Shown: positions 11,217-22,698 of the stretch, in pieces
How positions within the stretch are numbered: the stretch's first letter is position 1
Layout of the letters: the number at the start of each line of letters is the position of its first letter
Source: Episyrphus balteatus
Lineage: Eukaryota; Arthropoda; Insecta; Diptera; Syrphidae
Direction of reading: 5' to 3'
DNA length: 64,000 nucleotides
Assembly: GCF_945859705.1 (NCBI RefSeq)
Contig: NC_079134.1
Location: forward strand, 86,322,973-86,386,972
Position numbers and translations under genes: made by a program
The notes under the pieces: model-generated
What the model was told of the DNA's origin: nothing
Seen by the model: the letters and a program-made list of their open reading frames with translations, nothing else
The model's database searches: none

Positions 11217-12530
11217 TTACACAAGATGAAAATTTGCCATCTGAAATTAGGAGATAACAACGCACATGAGAACATTATAAGTAATGAAAAAAATTCACTT
11301 TCAAAAGAAAAAACAAAACATATTTGTACGTGTTATTTTTTACTTGCGATATAGGTACTATAGGGCAAGTTTAGGATTCGTAAAAAAAATCGAACTCGAG
11401 ATAACAATTTTACATGACATTACGATGATGGAGAATGGCAAAAAAGTGGGTCTGGCAATTCTGTCTGTCTGTCTGTCTGTCTGTCTCTATCTGGAGCTGC
11501 AGCGAGTGAAGTGATTTTCTTCAAACTTGGTAGTTAGCAGTTTTTGGTGATTCCCTAGAGGGGAAATTGAAATTTTTCTTTTATGACCAAAACTAACGGT
11601 ACCTGCCATATAACGGAAATAGAAAAGTTAATTTTTTTCAAAAACGACTCTAACGATTTTGATTAAAATTTTTGTGTGTAGTACTACACATAAGGGCCAA
11701 CTTTTCAAATAAAAAAAATATTTTTTGTACCGTTATTAACGGTACCTGTCATAGAACGGTTTTTTTCGTTTCTGAATATCTCGTACAACATTAACCCGAT
11801 TTAAATGAAAATTTTTGTACAAAAGTGTGTAAGGAAAGATAATATTAAAATTTTAGAAAATTTTCAAAAAACGCATTTTTGGTTTTTTAAAAAATATTTC
11901 AAAATTTTTTTTTGAAAAATCAATTTTTTGAAAACGGATCAATGAAAAATTTTGAAATTTAGTTTTTATGTGTAAATCAATTATTTCTTCACAATGGCAT
12001 ACCAACTTTTTTTTTGAAAAATGTTAAAAAATTTTTATATACAAAAAATTATTTTTTTAAAAAACGGCTCCTACAATTTTCGAAATTTTTTTCTAAAAAT
12101 ACCTTTTTATACGAGAAATAAAATGGCATATTTTTTTTTTTATTTTAAGATAATTTAAAACGGAGTTTAATTAACTATAAAAACAGATTTAATTTTTTTA
12201 TACTACTTATGAAATTTCTTCAAAATATCAAATTTTAAATTTCTTGAATAAAAAGCTTTAACATTATAGTTACTTTAAGCATAAGAGCAAGTACGTGCGA
12301 CCCCAGTCGTGCAATTTATTTATGTAATTATTCCGCAAGACCAACCTAAAAGCTTTGACAAAAAAACAAAACATCCAAAAGAAATGGAAAACCAATGGCG
12401 CACTTTTCAATGACAGCATTAAGAGTTTTTTCTATGTATCGAGGGCACTGATCTCTAATGGGGGAAATTCCTAGAATTCGGTATTATTATTACTTTAGTG
12501 TAAGAACAAATACATTACTGTTAAAAAAAG
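11217..12530. other. AT-rich intronic sequence with a (TCTG)n microsatellite
   Basis: A (TCTG)n run lies at about 11459-11487. Short degenerate repeats follow, such as ACGGTACCTG(T/C)CATA at 11599 and 11741. The remainder is AT-rich with long A/T runs. No gene is supported. Confidence 0.5.
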
Positions 12531-12650
12531 AGCCAAGTTCTCCTATGTTGAAATTATGCTGACAGAAAAAGTTCTGAAACGTAAAAGTGTACCAAGTTCT
12601 AAAGCTTGGCTTTAAATTTGTATAAATAGAATTTTGATTGTTTTCTTGGT
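12531..12650. repeat. Left arm of an inverted repeat flanking LINE copy A
   Basis: This arm (words CCTATGTTGAAATTATGCTG and GTGTACCAAGTTCTAAAGC) is the inverted counterpart of 18103-18195. The two arms bracket the whole nested LINE complex, so the LINE probably landed in the loop of an older palindromic element. Confidence 0.65.
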
Positions 12651-12745
12651 AATTTTTCAAATAGCTTTAAAAATCTGTAATTTTAAGAAAAATTGTCGAG
12701 AGAACAATCAAAATTCTTCTTCTCCATTTCGACGATAGTCATGAT

Positions 12746-13034
12746 CAGAGATACCCAAAGGAGATGGGAAACTTTCGTACGTTTTACCCCCCAAAACCCA
12801 TTTGTTTATTTCGTGTTGTTGTAATCTCTTTTGTATTCGTGAATAAATGTGAAAAACACACATAGTGTAGCCACGGTGTTTTTACGCACACCTAAGCAAA
12901 AATCTACGATTTTTCACGTATACTTAGCCAAAAATGTATATTTTTTCACGCATACTTATCCAAAAATGTCTAAAGCAGCTTGTAGGCAAACCCGTATGAC
13001 GTCAGAAGTTTCTCATCTCTTTTGGGTATCTCTG
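12746..13034. mobile_element. hAT-type MITE in the 3' end of LINE copy A
   Basis: The inverted ends are CAGAGATACCCAAAGGAGAT (left) and CAGAGATACCCAAAAGAGAT (right, complement). A perfect 8-bp duplication, GTCATGAT, lies at 12738-12745 and 13035-13042. The 8-bp duplication and CAGAG ends are the standard hAT signature. It is 289 bp with no coding capacity. The interior has repeated TTTTTCACG and ACTTAGCCAAAAATG words. Half of a second copy is at 51072-51135. Confidence 0.85.
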
Positions 13035-13260
13035 GTCATGATCTCGGATGGGGTCACAACTCACAACTCTCCCACTCTACTGCTTCACACTACGGCTCTG
13101 CATATGGGGTTCGCCGGGTAGACCTCAGGAAACGTCGGCAGGCTTCTCGATTTTGAATTGTTCCATGTCTAAGGCCAACTGAACAACTGAATGCAGTTGT
13201 CGTTGCATTTGTCTTCTCCATGAGTTCTTAGGCCTGCCTCGCGATTGCGTTGGAACGTCG

Positions 13261-15154
13261 CACAGTGGATCGTAACTGTGAAAAAGTGGTCATGGGGCTG
13301 TAACTTCTGATCTAATGAACGGATTTTAAAACGGTTTTCGCTATATTGCTTCTTGAAATTCACAGAATTGAATTCAGTAAAAAAAATTACATAAATTTTT
13401 TAGTTCTTTAATTTTTTTTTACCTAAATATCAGTTAGCATACAAAAATTACCAAATCCTTATTTTACTACGCAGAAAATTATTAATTTACATTGTTGTCT
13501 CATTAATTAATTAAAAAAAAGCGTTTACTTTGTTTAAAAGTCTTTTGAAATACTGATAACTTGCAAAAAAATCTTATGAATAAAAAATAGATTAAAAATG
13601 AATGAAATTGTATTATGTGCCTATTTTTTAAAGCAATTTTTTAAACATAAAAACTGGATTAGTAGTAATCTAACCTACATAAGTTTAAATTTTTCAAACA
13701 ACCGAAAAAAATACATTTTATTTAATGAAACGAGAAATAATTAAAATATCAATTTTTTTGTAAGGCAAATTTTAGTTCGAAACCACCAATTTGTTTTTTT
13801 CTTATTTTAAGCTTACTTAGTACGCTGCTAAAGCGAAACGAAAATGTTTCTAAGTCTACAAAGTCAATAGCGAAAGTCAAAATTAAATACAGTCAATAAA
13901 TTAAAACTAGAAAATAATTTTGAAGAAAAAAACTTGAAATAAAAATTCAAAAGGTGCAAATTTTTTTTGGACCAAGAAATTTGACTTGAACAAATCGCAC
14001 TGGTTAACTCAAAATTATATAAAGGAACTTGATACAAAAATTATTTTTTCATAATTTTGAAAAGTTTGTAAATAAACAGTTTTTCGCTGATTCAGCGAGA
14101 ATTTTTTTTTTTTGAGTTACTACAGTCTTTTGTAATATACTAGTCAGAAATAATAGTGAAAAATTATTGAAAACTCTCCAAGTATTCAAGTACAGGTAAG
14201 AATGTCATTTGCCAAGCTGTTGTGCTCTGAAACGAAAAGCATAACAAAATTTTTCTTTCTGCTGTTTTTGTATAAAAATTTTCGTTTCGCTTCAGCAGGA
14301 TACTGGACTTTATAAATTGAAATTTAATATTTTTTTTTTAAATTAAACTTAAGTTGGATTGCTACTTTATAATCAAGTTTTTGTTAAAAAATACATATGT
14401 ATGTTTATAATATTTCATATGTTCGTTATGATCTGAAAATGCTTTACTCCTAACAAAAAACTTAAAAATTAATTGTTTTTACTCATTCTTTCTTTAATTT
14501 TATATCAATCTGATTTACATTTTGTTACATTCTTGCTTTTAACTACCCCATGCCACTTTTAGTTAGCCAAATAACACCAAGCCTCCCCCTTGCAGATTAG
14601 AAAAAATACTACCTTAAGGGTTAAATTTACAAAGATGGTGCTCCAAAAAACGGGGTCGGATTCGGTCGGATCCAAAAGCTTAAAAATATTACACACAAAA
14701 TATTGAGCTTTCATTCTAGACTACTTAGAAAGCTTAGACTACTTGAAAGCATTTTTTTAAAAGCCTTTTCAAAGTTAAGTGAAGTTTTTAAAAAGGGTTA
14801 TAGAAAAACGGGTTTTAGAATTATTTAGAATTTTTTTTTAGTAATTTTTTTCTTAAAAATATATTTTAGATATCATTATCTTATGGAAAAAATTTACTTC
14901 GAGAAGGTATCTTAAAAAATGAGCTAGATATAAGAGTATGAAAATTACTAACACAACCATCATTTTTTTTCTTGTGAAATAGTCCCCACTTGACCTTCTG
15001 TATTTTGGGAACCAAAACATTTTGATAAAAAAAAACTTGTGGATTATGACAGAAGGGATAATTTATCTATACAATTCAAAAAAAATTTCGTACAATAAAC
15101 TAAAAAAAAAAAATCACCCCATGACCGGAATTTTGTACTAGTCGATCCACTGTG
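13261..15154. mobile_element. Transib-type non-autonomous DNA transposon (1.9 kb)
   Basis: The ends are CACAGTGGATCG on both sides (left 13261, right complement ending 15154), followed on both by a GGTCATGGGG-like subterminal match. The element is flanked by a perfect 5-bp duplication, CGTCG (13256-13260, 15155-15159). The un-interrupted LINE copy B confirms the empty site. A 5-bp CGNCG-like duplication with CACWNTG-type ends is the established Transib signature; CACAGTG is also the heptamer of RAG recombination signals. No transposase frame is present. A diverged CAGCTGAAGCG-type MITE is nested at about 13818-14304. Confidence 0.85.
13818..14304. mobile_element. MITE with GCTGAAGCGAAACGAAA ends (copy 2), nested in the Transib-type element
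   Basis: The left end reads GTACGCTGCTAAAGCGAAAC and the right end in complement GTATCCTGCTGAAGCGAAAC. This is the same family as 10824-11216 but more diverged. No frame is present. Confidence 0.6.
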
Positions 15155-15159
15155 CGTCG

Positions 15160-17343
15160 TAGCGATCGCCTTTTGAACTGGGTTCTCAGGGTTTCTTCTT
15201 TGTACATGACAGTACCAGCTTAAACGGTCATGCTGTATTTTATCCAAGACGGTGTTTTTGACATTACTCACTTCATCAGATTTTCTTGCTTCTGATTCGA
15301 TCAAGATATTCTGTCTTTTTTGCGCTTATCCTGTACCCACTTCCCTCCAAAACATCCACCCATACATCAAGTGCTCGTTGAAAGAATGTTGGATCTTCAC
15401 TTATGATGCCTCCATCATCAGCAAAGAATAACTGATTCACTTTCGGATCCGTCACTCTTCCTTCAAGCAGAAAGTCAAGAACTGTGATAAAGAACAAAGG
15501 ACTCAGGACGCTTCCCTGGTGCACACCGACTTTGATTGGGAACTCTTCGGTGACTCCTGCGGGGCATTTTACCTTAGTTTTTACTTCCTCGTACATGTCC
15601 TTGATCATCCGCACGTAGCGGAACCCCTCGCTGTCTCAGGGACACCCCTATCAGATCTCGAGGTTGTCTATCGAATGCCTTTTCGAAATCAACCAGCACA
15701 GTATGCAAATCTCTTGAGAAATCACGGTGTTTTTCCATTCGGATTCTTAAACTCTGTATGGCATCTGTGGTTGATTTACCCGAGACAAACCCGCACTAGT
15801 CATCAGACAGACGTATTATTTTTCGCAGTCGGCCGTCCAAAATCCGCTCAACGATCTTCATGGTGTTTGACATTAGCTTAATCGATCGGTAGTTATCGCA
15901 TTTTCGTGTGTCCCTCTTTCCTTTGTAGATTGGGAGAAGTTAACTTTCTCTACACTGATTTGGCATTTGGTCACCGCTAATGAGTTTGGAGATGAGAATC
16001 GTGAGCCATTTACACCCAATGTCTCCCATCTTCTTCCAGAACTCAGAGGGTATTTCGTCGGGACCAATCGCTTTTCCTTTCTTGGAGTTTTTCACTACCA
16101 CGCTAACTTCTTCGACTGTAAGGTCGGGTACTTCTTCTAAATTATGTTCGGCTGTTGGAAAATATATCCTGGGAAATTGCTCATTTAGGAGTTCGTCACA
16201 ATACTGTCGCCACCTGTGAAGAATTTTGTCGTCATTCACAAGTAGTAGGCCTTGAGCATTGTTAAAGAACTTTGGTGAGCGAATTTCCTGAGCATCCCTT
16301 CTCCTTTGAGCGGCAATTTTAAAGATGGCTGCACCCTTGTTCAGCTTAGCAAGTCGCAGTTCCTGGAGAGCCTGGTTTGCATCAGCAGCTGGATCAGATA
16401 TTTCACCAAGCTCGCGATACATGCTTTCCGTACTCTCTGCTTTATGCTGGGCGCATTTCATCTTTGCTTCCTTCTTGTAGCGCTAGTTGTCCACTTCGAG
16501 TCGTGTTTTTTCATCTCTATTACGAGAGGGGCATTTGGACCAAGCTTGGAAAGCGGTCTTTTTCCTTGATATCACTGCTTTGACTTCATCGCTCCATCAC
16601 CATGTTTCTTTTTACCGTTGGTAGTTTCCTTTAGTTGTTCCTAGCGGGGACCTCGCCTTCACCAAGGAAGTTCTTTGCAGAGAGTCCCACATATTTTGTA
16701 CTCTGCACTTTTCGTTTTGTAATCTGCTGATGGTCTCGCACAGATAATTTCTCATAACAGAGATGAATGCATCGCCTTTTTCTTTGTCCAGGTTGTACCA
16801 CTTAATTCCCCCGATAGCCTCTCTTTGTTTGTTTGCCGCCTTCGTCTCCATAAAAAATTCTGTCAGTAGGAGACGATCTGGGCGATCGCTTGTCCTAATA
16901 TTACTTTGCAGTCTTTCACTAGCGGCTTCATAAAACTAGATACAAGATGGTAGTCGATCTGTGTTTCATTTCCACCGCTGATATAAGTGATAAGGTGCTG
17001 GCTTTGTTTAATGAACATGGTATTTAACACTATAAGACCATGTGACCTGCACATGCTTAGAATTTCTTCACCAGGAGGGTTCCTAGCTTCCAAGAAGCCT
17101 TTTCGCAAGGATGACACCGATTCCATTCCTACCTTGCTCCGTCCCGTAGTAGAGCATCTTGTTCTCTTTTGTCTTGACGTCCAAGAAACTTGCTCTGTTT
17201 CCAGTGTTTCCCCACTTGGTTTCTTGGACGCACAAGATGTCCACTCGCCTTCTCTTCATCATCTCTTCTAGTTCACAGCTTCGGCCGTTCATACTTCCTA
17301 CGTTCCAACTCGTGACTCTCAATTTTCTCCTAACCTCGTGCAT
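15160..17343 (-). pseudogene. Decayed LINE endonuclease-reverse transcriptase (copy A)
   Basis: Reading on the minus strand, fragments appear in order. The endonuclease N-terminus (SWNVGSMNGRSCELEE and CVQETKW, about 17343-17110) comes first. After a deletion come NPPGEEILSMC and IDYHLVSS (about 17080-16900). Then follow the connector and RT N-terminal region (KAIGPDEIPSEFWKKMG, about 16090-16020), GVHQGSVLSPLFF (about 15530) and an intact LFFADDGG catalytic box (about 15430). After the second deletion the C-terminal RIRSKKI and LSWYCHVQRRNPENPVQ region closes the remnant. Stops and frameshifts break the frame repeatedly, so it is non-functional. The family matches copy B; RTE-like affinity is my tentative reading. 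Confidence 0.85.
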
Positions 17344-17596
17344 TACGGAATACGTATTGCTCTGACCCGACTATTTCTAATCGGTCCAGGATCAGTACTG
17401 TGTGTAGCAGCGGTACTGCCTGGCGGGGTAGTGCTGTTCGTGATACTTCCATAATGCTCGAAATATTGATGAAAATTTCGCGAAACGTTTTTTGCAAATT
17501 GTCGACACTGGCATGCTCCCGTTTTTGTAATGTGATCGTCTTTTACTACGCCGGTGATCTCCAGTCGCCTAACCCAAGGAATTGCATGCACGCTTA

Positions 17597-18065
17597 GGCC
17601 TCAGTTATAGCTATAAGTAAAATTCATCAGTAAAAATTGAAACATCAGGAATCTGAAATCTTTTACTAATAAGCGTTTATAGCAATCAGTAAATTTACGT
17701 CATTAAATTAAATGTTTATTTGACATTCGCGTCTCAAGCAATTTTTTTTACTGTTGATTTCATCAGTAATTTTTTAAATGATGGCACCGGAACAGTAAAA
17801 AAATGGAACGCCATCAGTAAAACGAAATGGAATTTTTTTTGGCAGTCAGCTGTTCAGTAAAATGAGATTTCATCAGTAAAATTTATAAAATGAATTTGTT
17901 TATAAAATTTAACACAAAATGCATTGATTATTTAAAAAAAAATTAGTGGAAATATGTTTTCAATTTATTTCATCAAAATTTTCCACAAAATATAAGATTA
18001 AAGTATTCAAAATAGCAAAACAAAGTTTTTACTGATGGATTTTACTGATAGCTATAACTAGGCCC
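17597..18065. mobile_element. PIF/Harbinger-type MITE in the 5' region of LINE copy A
   Basis: The left end GGCCTCAGTTATAGC and right end (complement) GGGCCTAGTTATAGC are flanked by TTA on both sides (17594-17596, 18066-18068). Comparison with LINE copy B shows the empty site. A 3-bp TWA duplication with GGSCC ends fits PIF/Harbinger. The arms contain at least six CATCAGTAAAA-like words. It is 469 bp with no frame. Confidence 0.75.
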
Positions 18066-18102
18066 TTAATGGAAAGCTGTTAGATGTTGGTGTGTGTCAC
18101 TA

Positions 18103-18195
18103 TTTATACAAATTTAGAGCGAAGCTTTAGAACTTGGTACACTTTTACATTTCAGTACTTTTTGTGTCAGCATAATTTCAACATAGAACTGTAGA
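18103..18195. repeat. Right arm of the inverted repeat flanking LINE copy A
   Basis: Inverted match to 12531-12650 (words GCTTTAGAACTTGGTACAC and CAGCATAATTTCAACATAG). Confidence 0.65.
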
Positions 18196-18439
18196 ACTTA
18201 AAATCTCTGTAATTGATGAAAATTCAGAGAAAATGGGCGGTTACCACGCCCCTTGTCAAATTTTAAATTTTTTCTTTTGTATAAACTACCAGGTCAACCA
18301 TTCTACTAAATTTCAAGATTCTGCGATAGTTAGAAGTGCTCTATAATATTTGATGAAAATTCAGCGGAAATAGGCAGTTGCCCCTGGCTACAATTCTCAG
18401 ATATATTTTTTTTCCTTTTTATAAACTTCCAGCTCTACT

Positions 18440-18775
18440 ATTTTATCAAATGCTTCTCATCAGCTGATTGGGGTAGTAGGCGATGCTTCCGACAAGTTTC
18501 TTTGCAGATTGCAGCCGATTGCAGCAGATACTTGTCCAACGTGATGATGTTTGCTTCCTCGTAGAGTAGCTCCTTGCTGTAGTATACCTTTGTCACTGTC
18601 GATCGAAGTAAACTCCGGTGCAGATCCTTAGGATTTTCCTCTAAAAAATTTGAAGTTCCTTCATGGTGGTCTTGGAGATGGTATACCATAGATACCGGAA
18701 AGCTTTAGGCGATGACAGGTCGAAGAATCTGCTTGTAAGGGACTCTAATGATCAAACCTTGTCTTCTTATACCAT
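18440..18775 (-). pseudogene. Decayed jockey-like LINE reverse transcriptase, C-terminal fragment
   Basis: Translating the minus strand over about 18760-18440 gives YKQILRPVIA followed by a stop, then SFPVS. After a frame change comes SKTTMKELQIF, a stop, and KILRICTGVYFDR; after another change come ELLYEEANIITLDKY and LLQSAA. The succession LRPV..Y....W then K..LQ.FQNK.LR is typical of the C-terminal end of jockey/CR1-group RTs. At least two frameshifts and two stops are needed, so it is an old fragment. Its limits are unclear. Confidence 0.5.
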
Positions 18776-19163
18776 GTGAAATTAATATATTGGTGCCGGA
18801 ATACGTAGATGTGGCTGTAGCAAGGAAAATCGCTGTGGTACAAGTCGAGTCGACTTTTGCTTCAAGCTACAAGCGCAATGACTTTTGACGTTTCTAATGG
18901 TTGCTCAGTTAAAATAATTTTTTTTTCAACGCACTTGACATTTTAGTGCGCCACATATTCTGTTCATCTTTTCTACATTTTGAGCGATTTTATTTAATTT
19001 GATATCTTGTATTACGGCGTTATTTTCTTTGCTACAAGCGAATTTCTATTCTGTTCAACCAGTAAGTTTACTTTTTTCATGGAATTTTCAGCTTTTTGTA
19101 GACATTTCTAACTGGAAAGTTGACATATCAAATTAAATTTGTCGATTTTTCGTTTTATTATTT
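18776..19163. other. Spacer, no gene seen
   Basis: It contains an AGATGTGGCTGTAGCAAGG stretch near 18813 that resembles the end of the MITE at 40445-40607. Nothing else was recognised. Confidence 0.35.
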
Positions 19164-20878
19164 CGTCGCCCGAGAATTGTTTGGTCGTATACGCCAATTT
19201 TGGAATTTTGGGAAATCGCATTTTAAGGTTTGAGCTTCTAAAAAAAAAACTGGCCGATAGATTTTTTTCAATTTTTAGTAGAATATTTTGTGCGATATCT
19301 TCTTCATGTTTATGTTGTCAAAATTGTCACATCTAGTTTGGTTTTCAAATTATCGGGGTTTTTACCCAAAATCAGTTTGTCGTAAATGCCACCAAAATCA
19401 AAATTTTTTCCATCCCATACACGTACGACAAAGTAGGCGCACATTCCAATACCAAGACATAAATAAAAAAGTAAATTTTCAATTTTTACAGTTCGTTTTT
19501 ATTTATTAATTAAACATTTAACAAATAGTTTCTTATTACATAGAAGTAGTAAAATAAATAGATTAAAAACAAAGAATAAAACAATAAATATGACCATAAA
19601 CATGGAAAAAAAATTTTTTTTTAAATTTTAACAAAAAATAAAAGCCATTCTATGACTATGAAACATGAAAGAAACAACAAATAAAACAATAAAACCGTGA
19701 GCTTTTTTTTACTTCGTTCAAGACAGCGCACTTGAACGAAGTGCCCCGCCCGCGACCGACGGTCGACTTGTTGTTTTTTTGTGCTCGATACAAGATCAAT
19801 AAGTGTACAGCAATAAAACAATAAAACAGCGACCTTTTTTTTCGCGAAGAACAATGGCGACTTAAAAAAATAATTTTCTACCAGCAGGTGTTTTTGCGAG
19901 CGGGTGCAATAACAAAACTCACAGCAACCCTTTTTCGCTTCGTTCACGACAGCGCGCGTGAACGAAGAGGCGCCACGGAGCGGCGCCCACGACTATAGTC
20001 GACTTGTTGATCTTACGTGATCGATACAAGAGCAATAAAACAATAACACAGCGATCTTTTTTCACTTCACTTCGTTGAAGACAGCGCGCGTGAACGAAGC
20101 TACAAGATCAATAAGTGTACAAAAATAAAACAATAAAACCGCAACCTTTTTTCACTTCTTTCAAGACAGCGCGCTTGAACGAAGTGGCGCCCGCGACCGA
20201 CGGTCGACTTGTTGATCTTGTGTGTTCGATAGAAGATCAATAAGGGTACATATTTATGAGCCACACCCACTTCCATATTGTGTCAGTTCGGTACTTGCGA
20301 CCGAGGATGAGGTCAAGATACTTGCGGCAGGAACAAACGACAAGAACCATTAATTAAACACAACATTTGAGATGTCTCTGAAATGCACTTTTTTCTTCCT
20401 TGCACCTCTAGGAATAAAGCAAAACCTCAAGTAGCGCAGAGCTTAATGCAGCCCATAGTTTTTAAAGTCGTTGTCCCTATAGCACATGAAGTCCTTATTT
20501 TCAATAAATACTTTTCTAGTAGGTATATTATATCTGTTTATATTCTATTTCGGATATATACCTGCATACATGTAAGAAAAAACAATTTTAAAATTTCGTT
20601 CGAAATTTTCTACCGTATCGGTTTTGTACGACGTACGACAAACCAATACTGAGGAAAAAAAAGCTGAAAAATACATAAAATTTTTGTCGTAAACGCCAAA
20701 AGTTGGCGCTTACGACAAACCAACGCTAATCCAATGCTTATTTTGTGGATATACGACAAAATGCACACTAATTATCTCAGTAACGGTAAACGATACGACA
20801 AATCTAAAACCTATTACTACATATCCAGTTTAAAAAAGTCCATTTTGGCGTTTACGACAAAACAACTCTCGGGCGACG
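19164..20878. mobile_element. TIR element with CGTCGCCCGAG ends and an internal tandem array
   Basis: The inverted ends are CGTCGCCCGAGAATTGTTT (19164) and, in complement from 20878, CGTCGCCCGAGAGTTGTTT. Each is followed by the box GTCGTAWACGCCAA. That box recurs several times inside in both orientations (about 19184, 19379, 20687, 20706, 20850). The middle holds the hairpin-bearing tandem array at 19690-20250. No transposase frame was found. No target duplication is evident. Confidence 0.7.
19690..20250. repeat. Tandem array with repeated CTTCGTTCAAG...CTTGAACGAAG hairpins
   Basis: Four units of about 100-225 bp each contain a stem-loop whose arms are variants of CTTCGTTCAAG / CTTGAACGAAG (near 19712, 19937, 20061, 20155), with a GCGCGC-like loop. 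A second palindrome, GACCGACGGTCGAC or a variant, often follows. Each unit also carries CAATAAAACAATAAAAC and GATACAAGATCAATAAG. Its GC content is higher than the surroundings. Confidence 0.75.
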
Positions 20879-21028
20879 AATAAAACATTTAGATTTGTTT
20901 ATAAAGTAGACAATCTAGGTTTAGTTTTGTGCGTGGTGGATTTAAATATCATAAAAATTATTATTAATTGTGTTCCGCAACTATTAAAAAAGAGAAAAAA
21001 GAAGGTAAAGTGTATTTTCGTAGAAGAT

Positions 21029-21762
21029 TAAGGGGTAATAACACCTTGTAAACAATGAAATCGAGCGTCATTTTCATCAGCGTATAAAACAAAGAAGAAA
21101 TATTATTTTCTTTAGGTGTTTGTTTAGTTTAATTAAGTATATTAATAGGTAATAGAATAGGCTAATGTTAAATTTTTTAATGATGTGAAATTTTTTAAAT
21201 GGCGGTGTAGTTCAGGATGGTAGTAAAATCCTGTGCTCCCATCGGGCGACCAACTAACTCCTACAGTTTTTAACCGATTGGGCTGAAATTTTGTGTGGAG
21301 CTTAAAAATACTATTCTCTAGTGAAGTACGTAGGATTTTTTTGAAATATTAAAATTTAGCGGTTTTATGGTCTTTTTTCAATGAATTTTGTTTTTGGAAT
21401 GAAATAATATTTTCAAACTAATGTTATTTCTTTAAAAAATAATATTTCAAAAAAATCCTACGTACTTCACTAGAGAATAGTATTTTTAAGCTCCACACAA
21501 TTTCAGCCCAATCGGTTAAAAACTGTAGGAGTTAGTTGGTCGCCCGAATGGAGCACAGGATTTTACTATCATCCTGAACTCTACCGCCGTTTAAAAAATT
21601 TCACATCATTAAAAAATTTAACACTAGCCTATTCTGTTACTTATTAATATACTTAATTAAACTAAACAAACACCAAAAGAAAATAATATTTCTTCTTTGT
21701 TTTATACGCTGATGAAAATGACCCTCGATTTCATGGTTTACAAGGTGTTATTACCCCTTAAA
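21029..21762. repeat. Near-perfect hairpin (foldback) of 734 bp
   Basis: The ends TTAAGGGGTAATAACACC and its complement (ending 21762) are mirrored across a centre at about 21395, with arms of about 350 bp that match almost throughout. A few differences occur, such as GAGCG against CGAGGG. There is no reading frame. The arms are similar enough to suggest a recent or gene-converted palindrome. Confidence 0.85.
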
Positions 21763-21866
21763 CATGTTTTTTTTTTCTTTAATAGACTTTTGTTTGTTGT
21801 TTTTTTTTAATTGGCATTTAAAAGTGCGCGAGTGCATCTGTTTCGTTAGAAAAAGAATGTTGGCGA

Positions 21867-21950
21867 ATAATAAACAGACTTAACTTTTGAAGAATTTAAA
21901 CAATAAAAAGTTACTTTATGTATTTTCATAAAAAAAAAATCAATAAATTA
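21867..21950. repeat. Dispersed repeat shared with 52086-52160
   Basis: Both sites share AATAATAAACAGACT and TTAAACAATAAAAAGTTACT in the same order and orientation, followed by A-rich sequence. The family is unknown. Confidence 0.6.
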
Positions 21951-22169
21951 AACTGGTTTACAAGGGTTTTGTTGCCGAAACAAAAATATACTTTTCTGAA
22001 GGTTTTCGGTGTGGATACAAGAGCTGATCAAAAATCATTTTTAGCAATGTTGAATATATAATGATATTTTGGCTTTATTTTATACCTAATAAGTTATTCT
22101 TCATTATTCAGTAGTTTTTTTTACCAAAATATATTTGAAGCTTGAAAATTGAGTTCGAAAACGACATAT

Positions 22170-22698
22170 CGTCGCCCTAGTATTGGAGTGCCGTATACGC
22201 CAAATTGCATTTTTTGAACTAGGTATGCAGTCGTATGTTTTCGAAGGTGCTCTTTTCAAATCTGCTATCCGTTTTTTTCTATCTTTTTTCATTGCCGATA
22301 TATTCACTATTGCTTTGACAAAAACAAGAAATTTTGGCATTTACGTCAAATTTTTCATGCAATGCAAGAAAATTTTGAGAATTGTTTTGACGTACGTTAT
22401 GTTTTTTTCGTGTGTATGTGTATGTGTATGTCACGTTCGTGTATAAGAATAAAAGAAACTTCTGATTTTCATGGCGTATACGGCAAACTCATTTTGGACA
22501 AAAATTTAAATATTTTGAAAACTAAACGAATTGCAGATGTCCAATAACATGTATATAAAAGACACATTTTAATTAAATATCATACTAAAATATCAAAAAA
22601 TACCAGCGGTTACTTCTTTCGCAATTATCTTCCGAACATTTAAATGCGATTTCCCAAAAATGTAAAAATGGCGTATACTATACTATACTAGGGCGACG
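22170..22698. mobile_element. TIR element with CGTCGCCCTAG ends, same family as 19164-20878
   Basis: The inverted ends begin CGTCGCCCTAGTAT and the element adjoins ATAT on both sides (22166-22169, 22699-22702), a possible 4-bp duplication. CCGTATACGCCAAA boxes recur inside. It is 529 bp with no frame of note. Confidence 0.72.

Larger units (their letters stand above)
12719..18098 (-). mobile_element. LINE copy A, minus strand, interrupted by three DNA transposons
   Basis: Base-level similarity to LINE copy B (41583-45287) runs from the 5' untranslated region at about 18098 to the GAA-rich 3' tail at about 12719. Three insertions interrupt it, each with its own ends and target duplications: 12746-13034, 13261-15154 and 17597-18065. 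Relative to copy B it also lacks about 260 bp of the endonuclease (junction near 17100) and about 350 bp after the YADD-proximal RT region (junction near 15300). The 5' end is shorter than in copy B by about 360 bp. Confidence 0.85.

Noticed and set aside
19690..20250. Possible CRISPR array (regular repeats with hairpins)
   Set aside because: Repeats are too few, unit length varies from about 100 to 225 bp, spacers are themselves repeated, and the context is a eukaryotic transposon.
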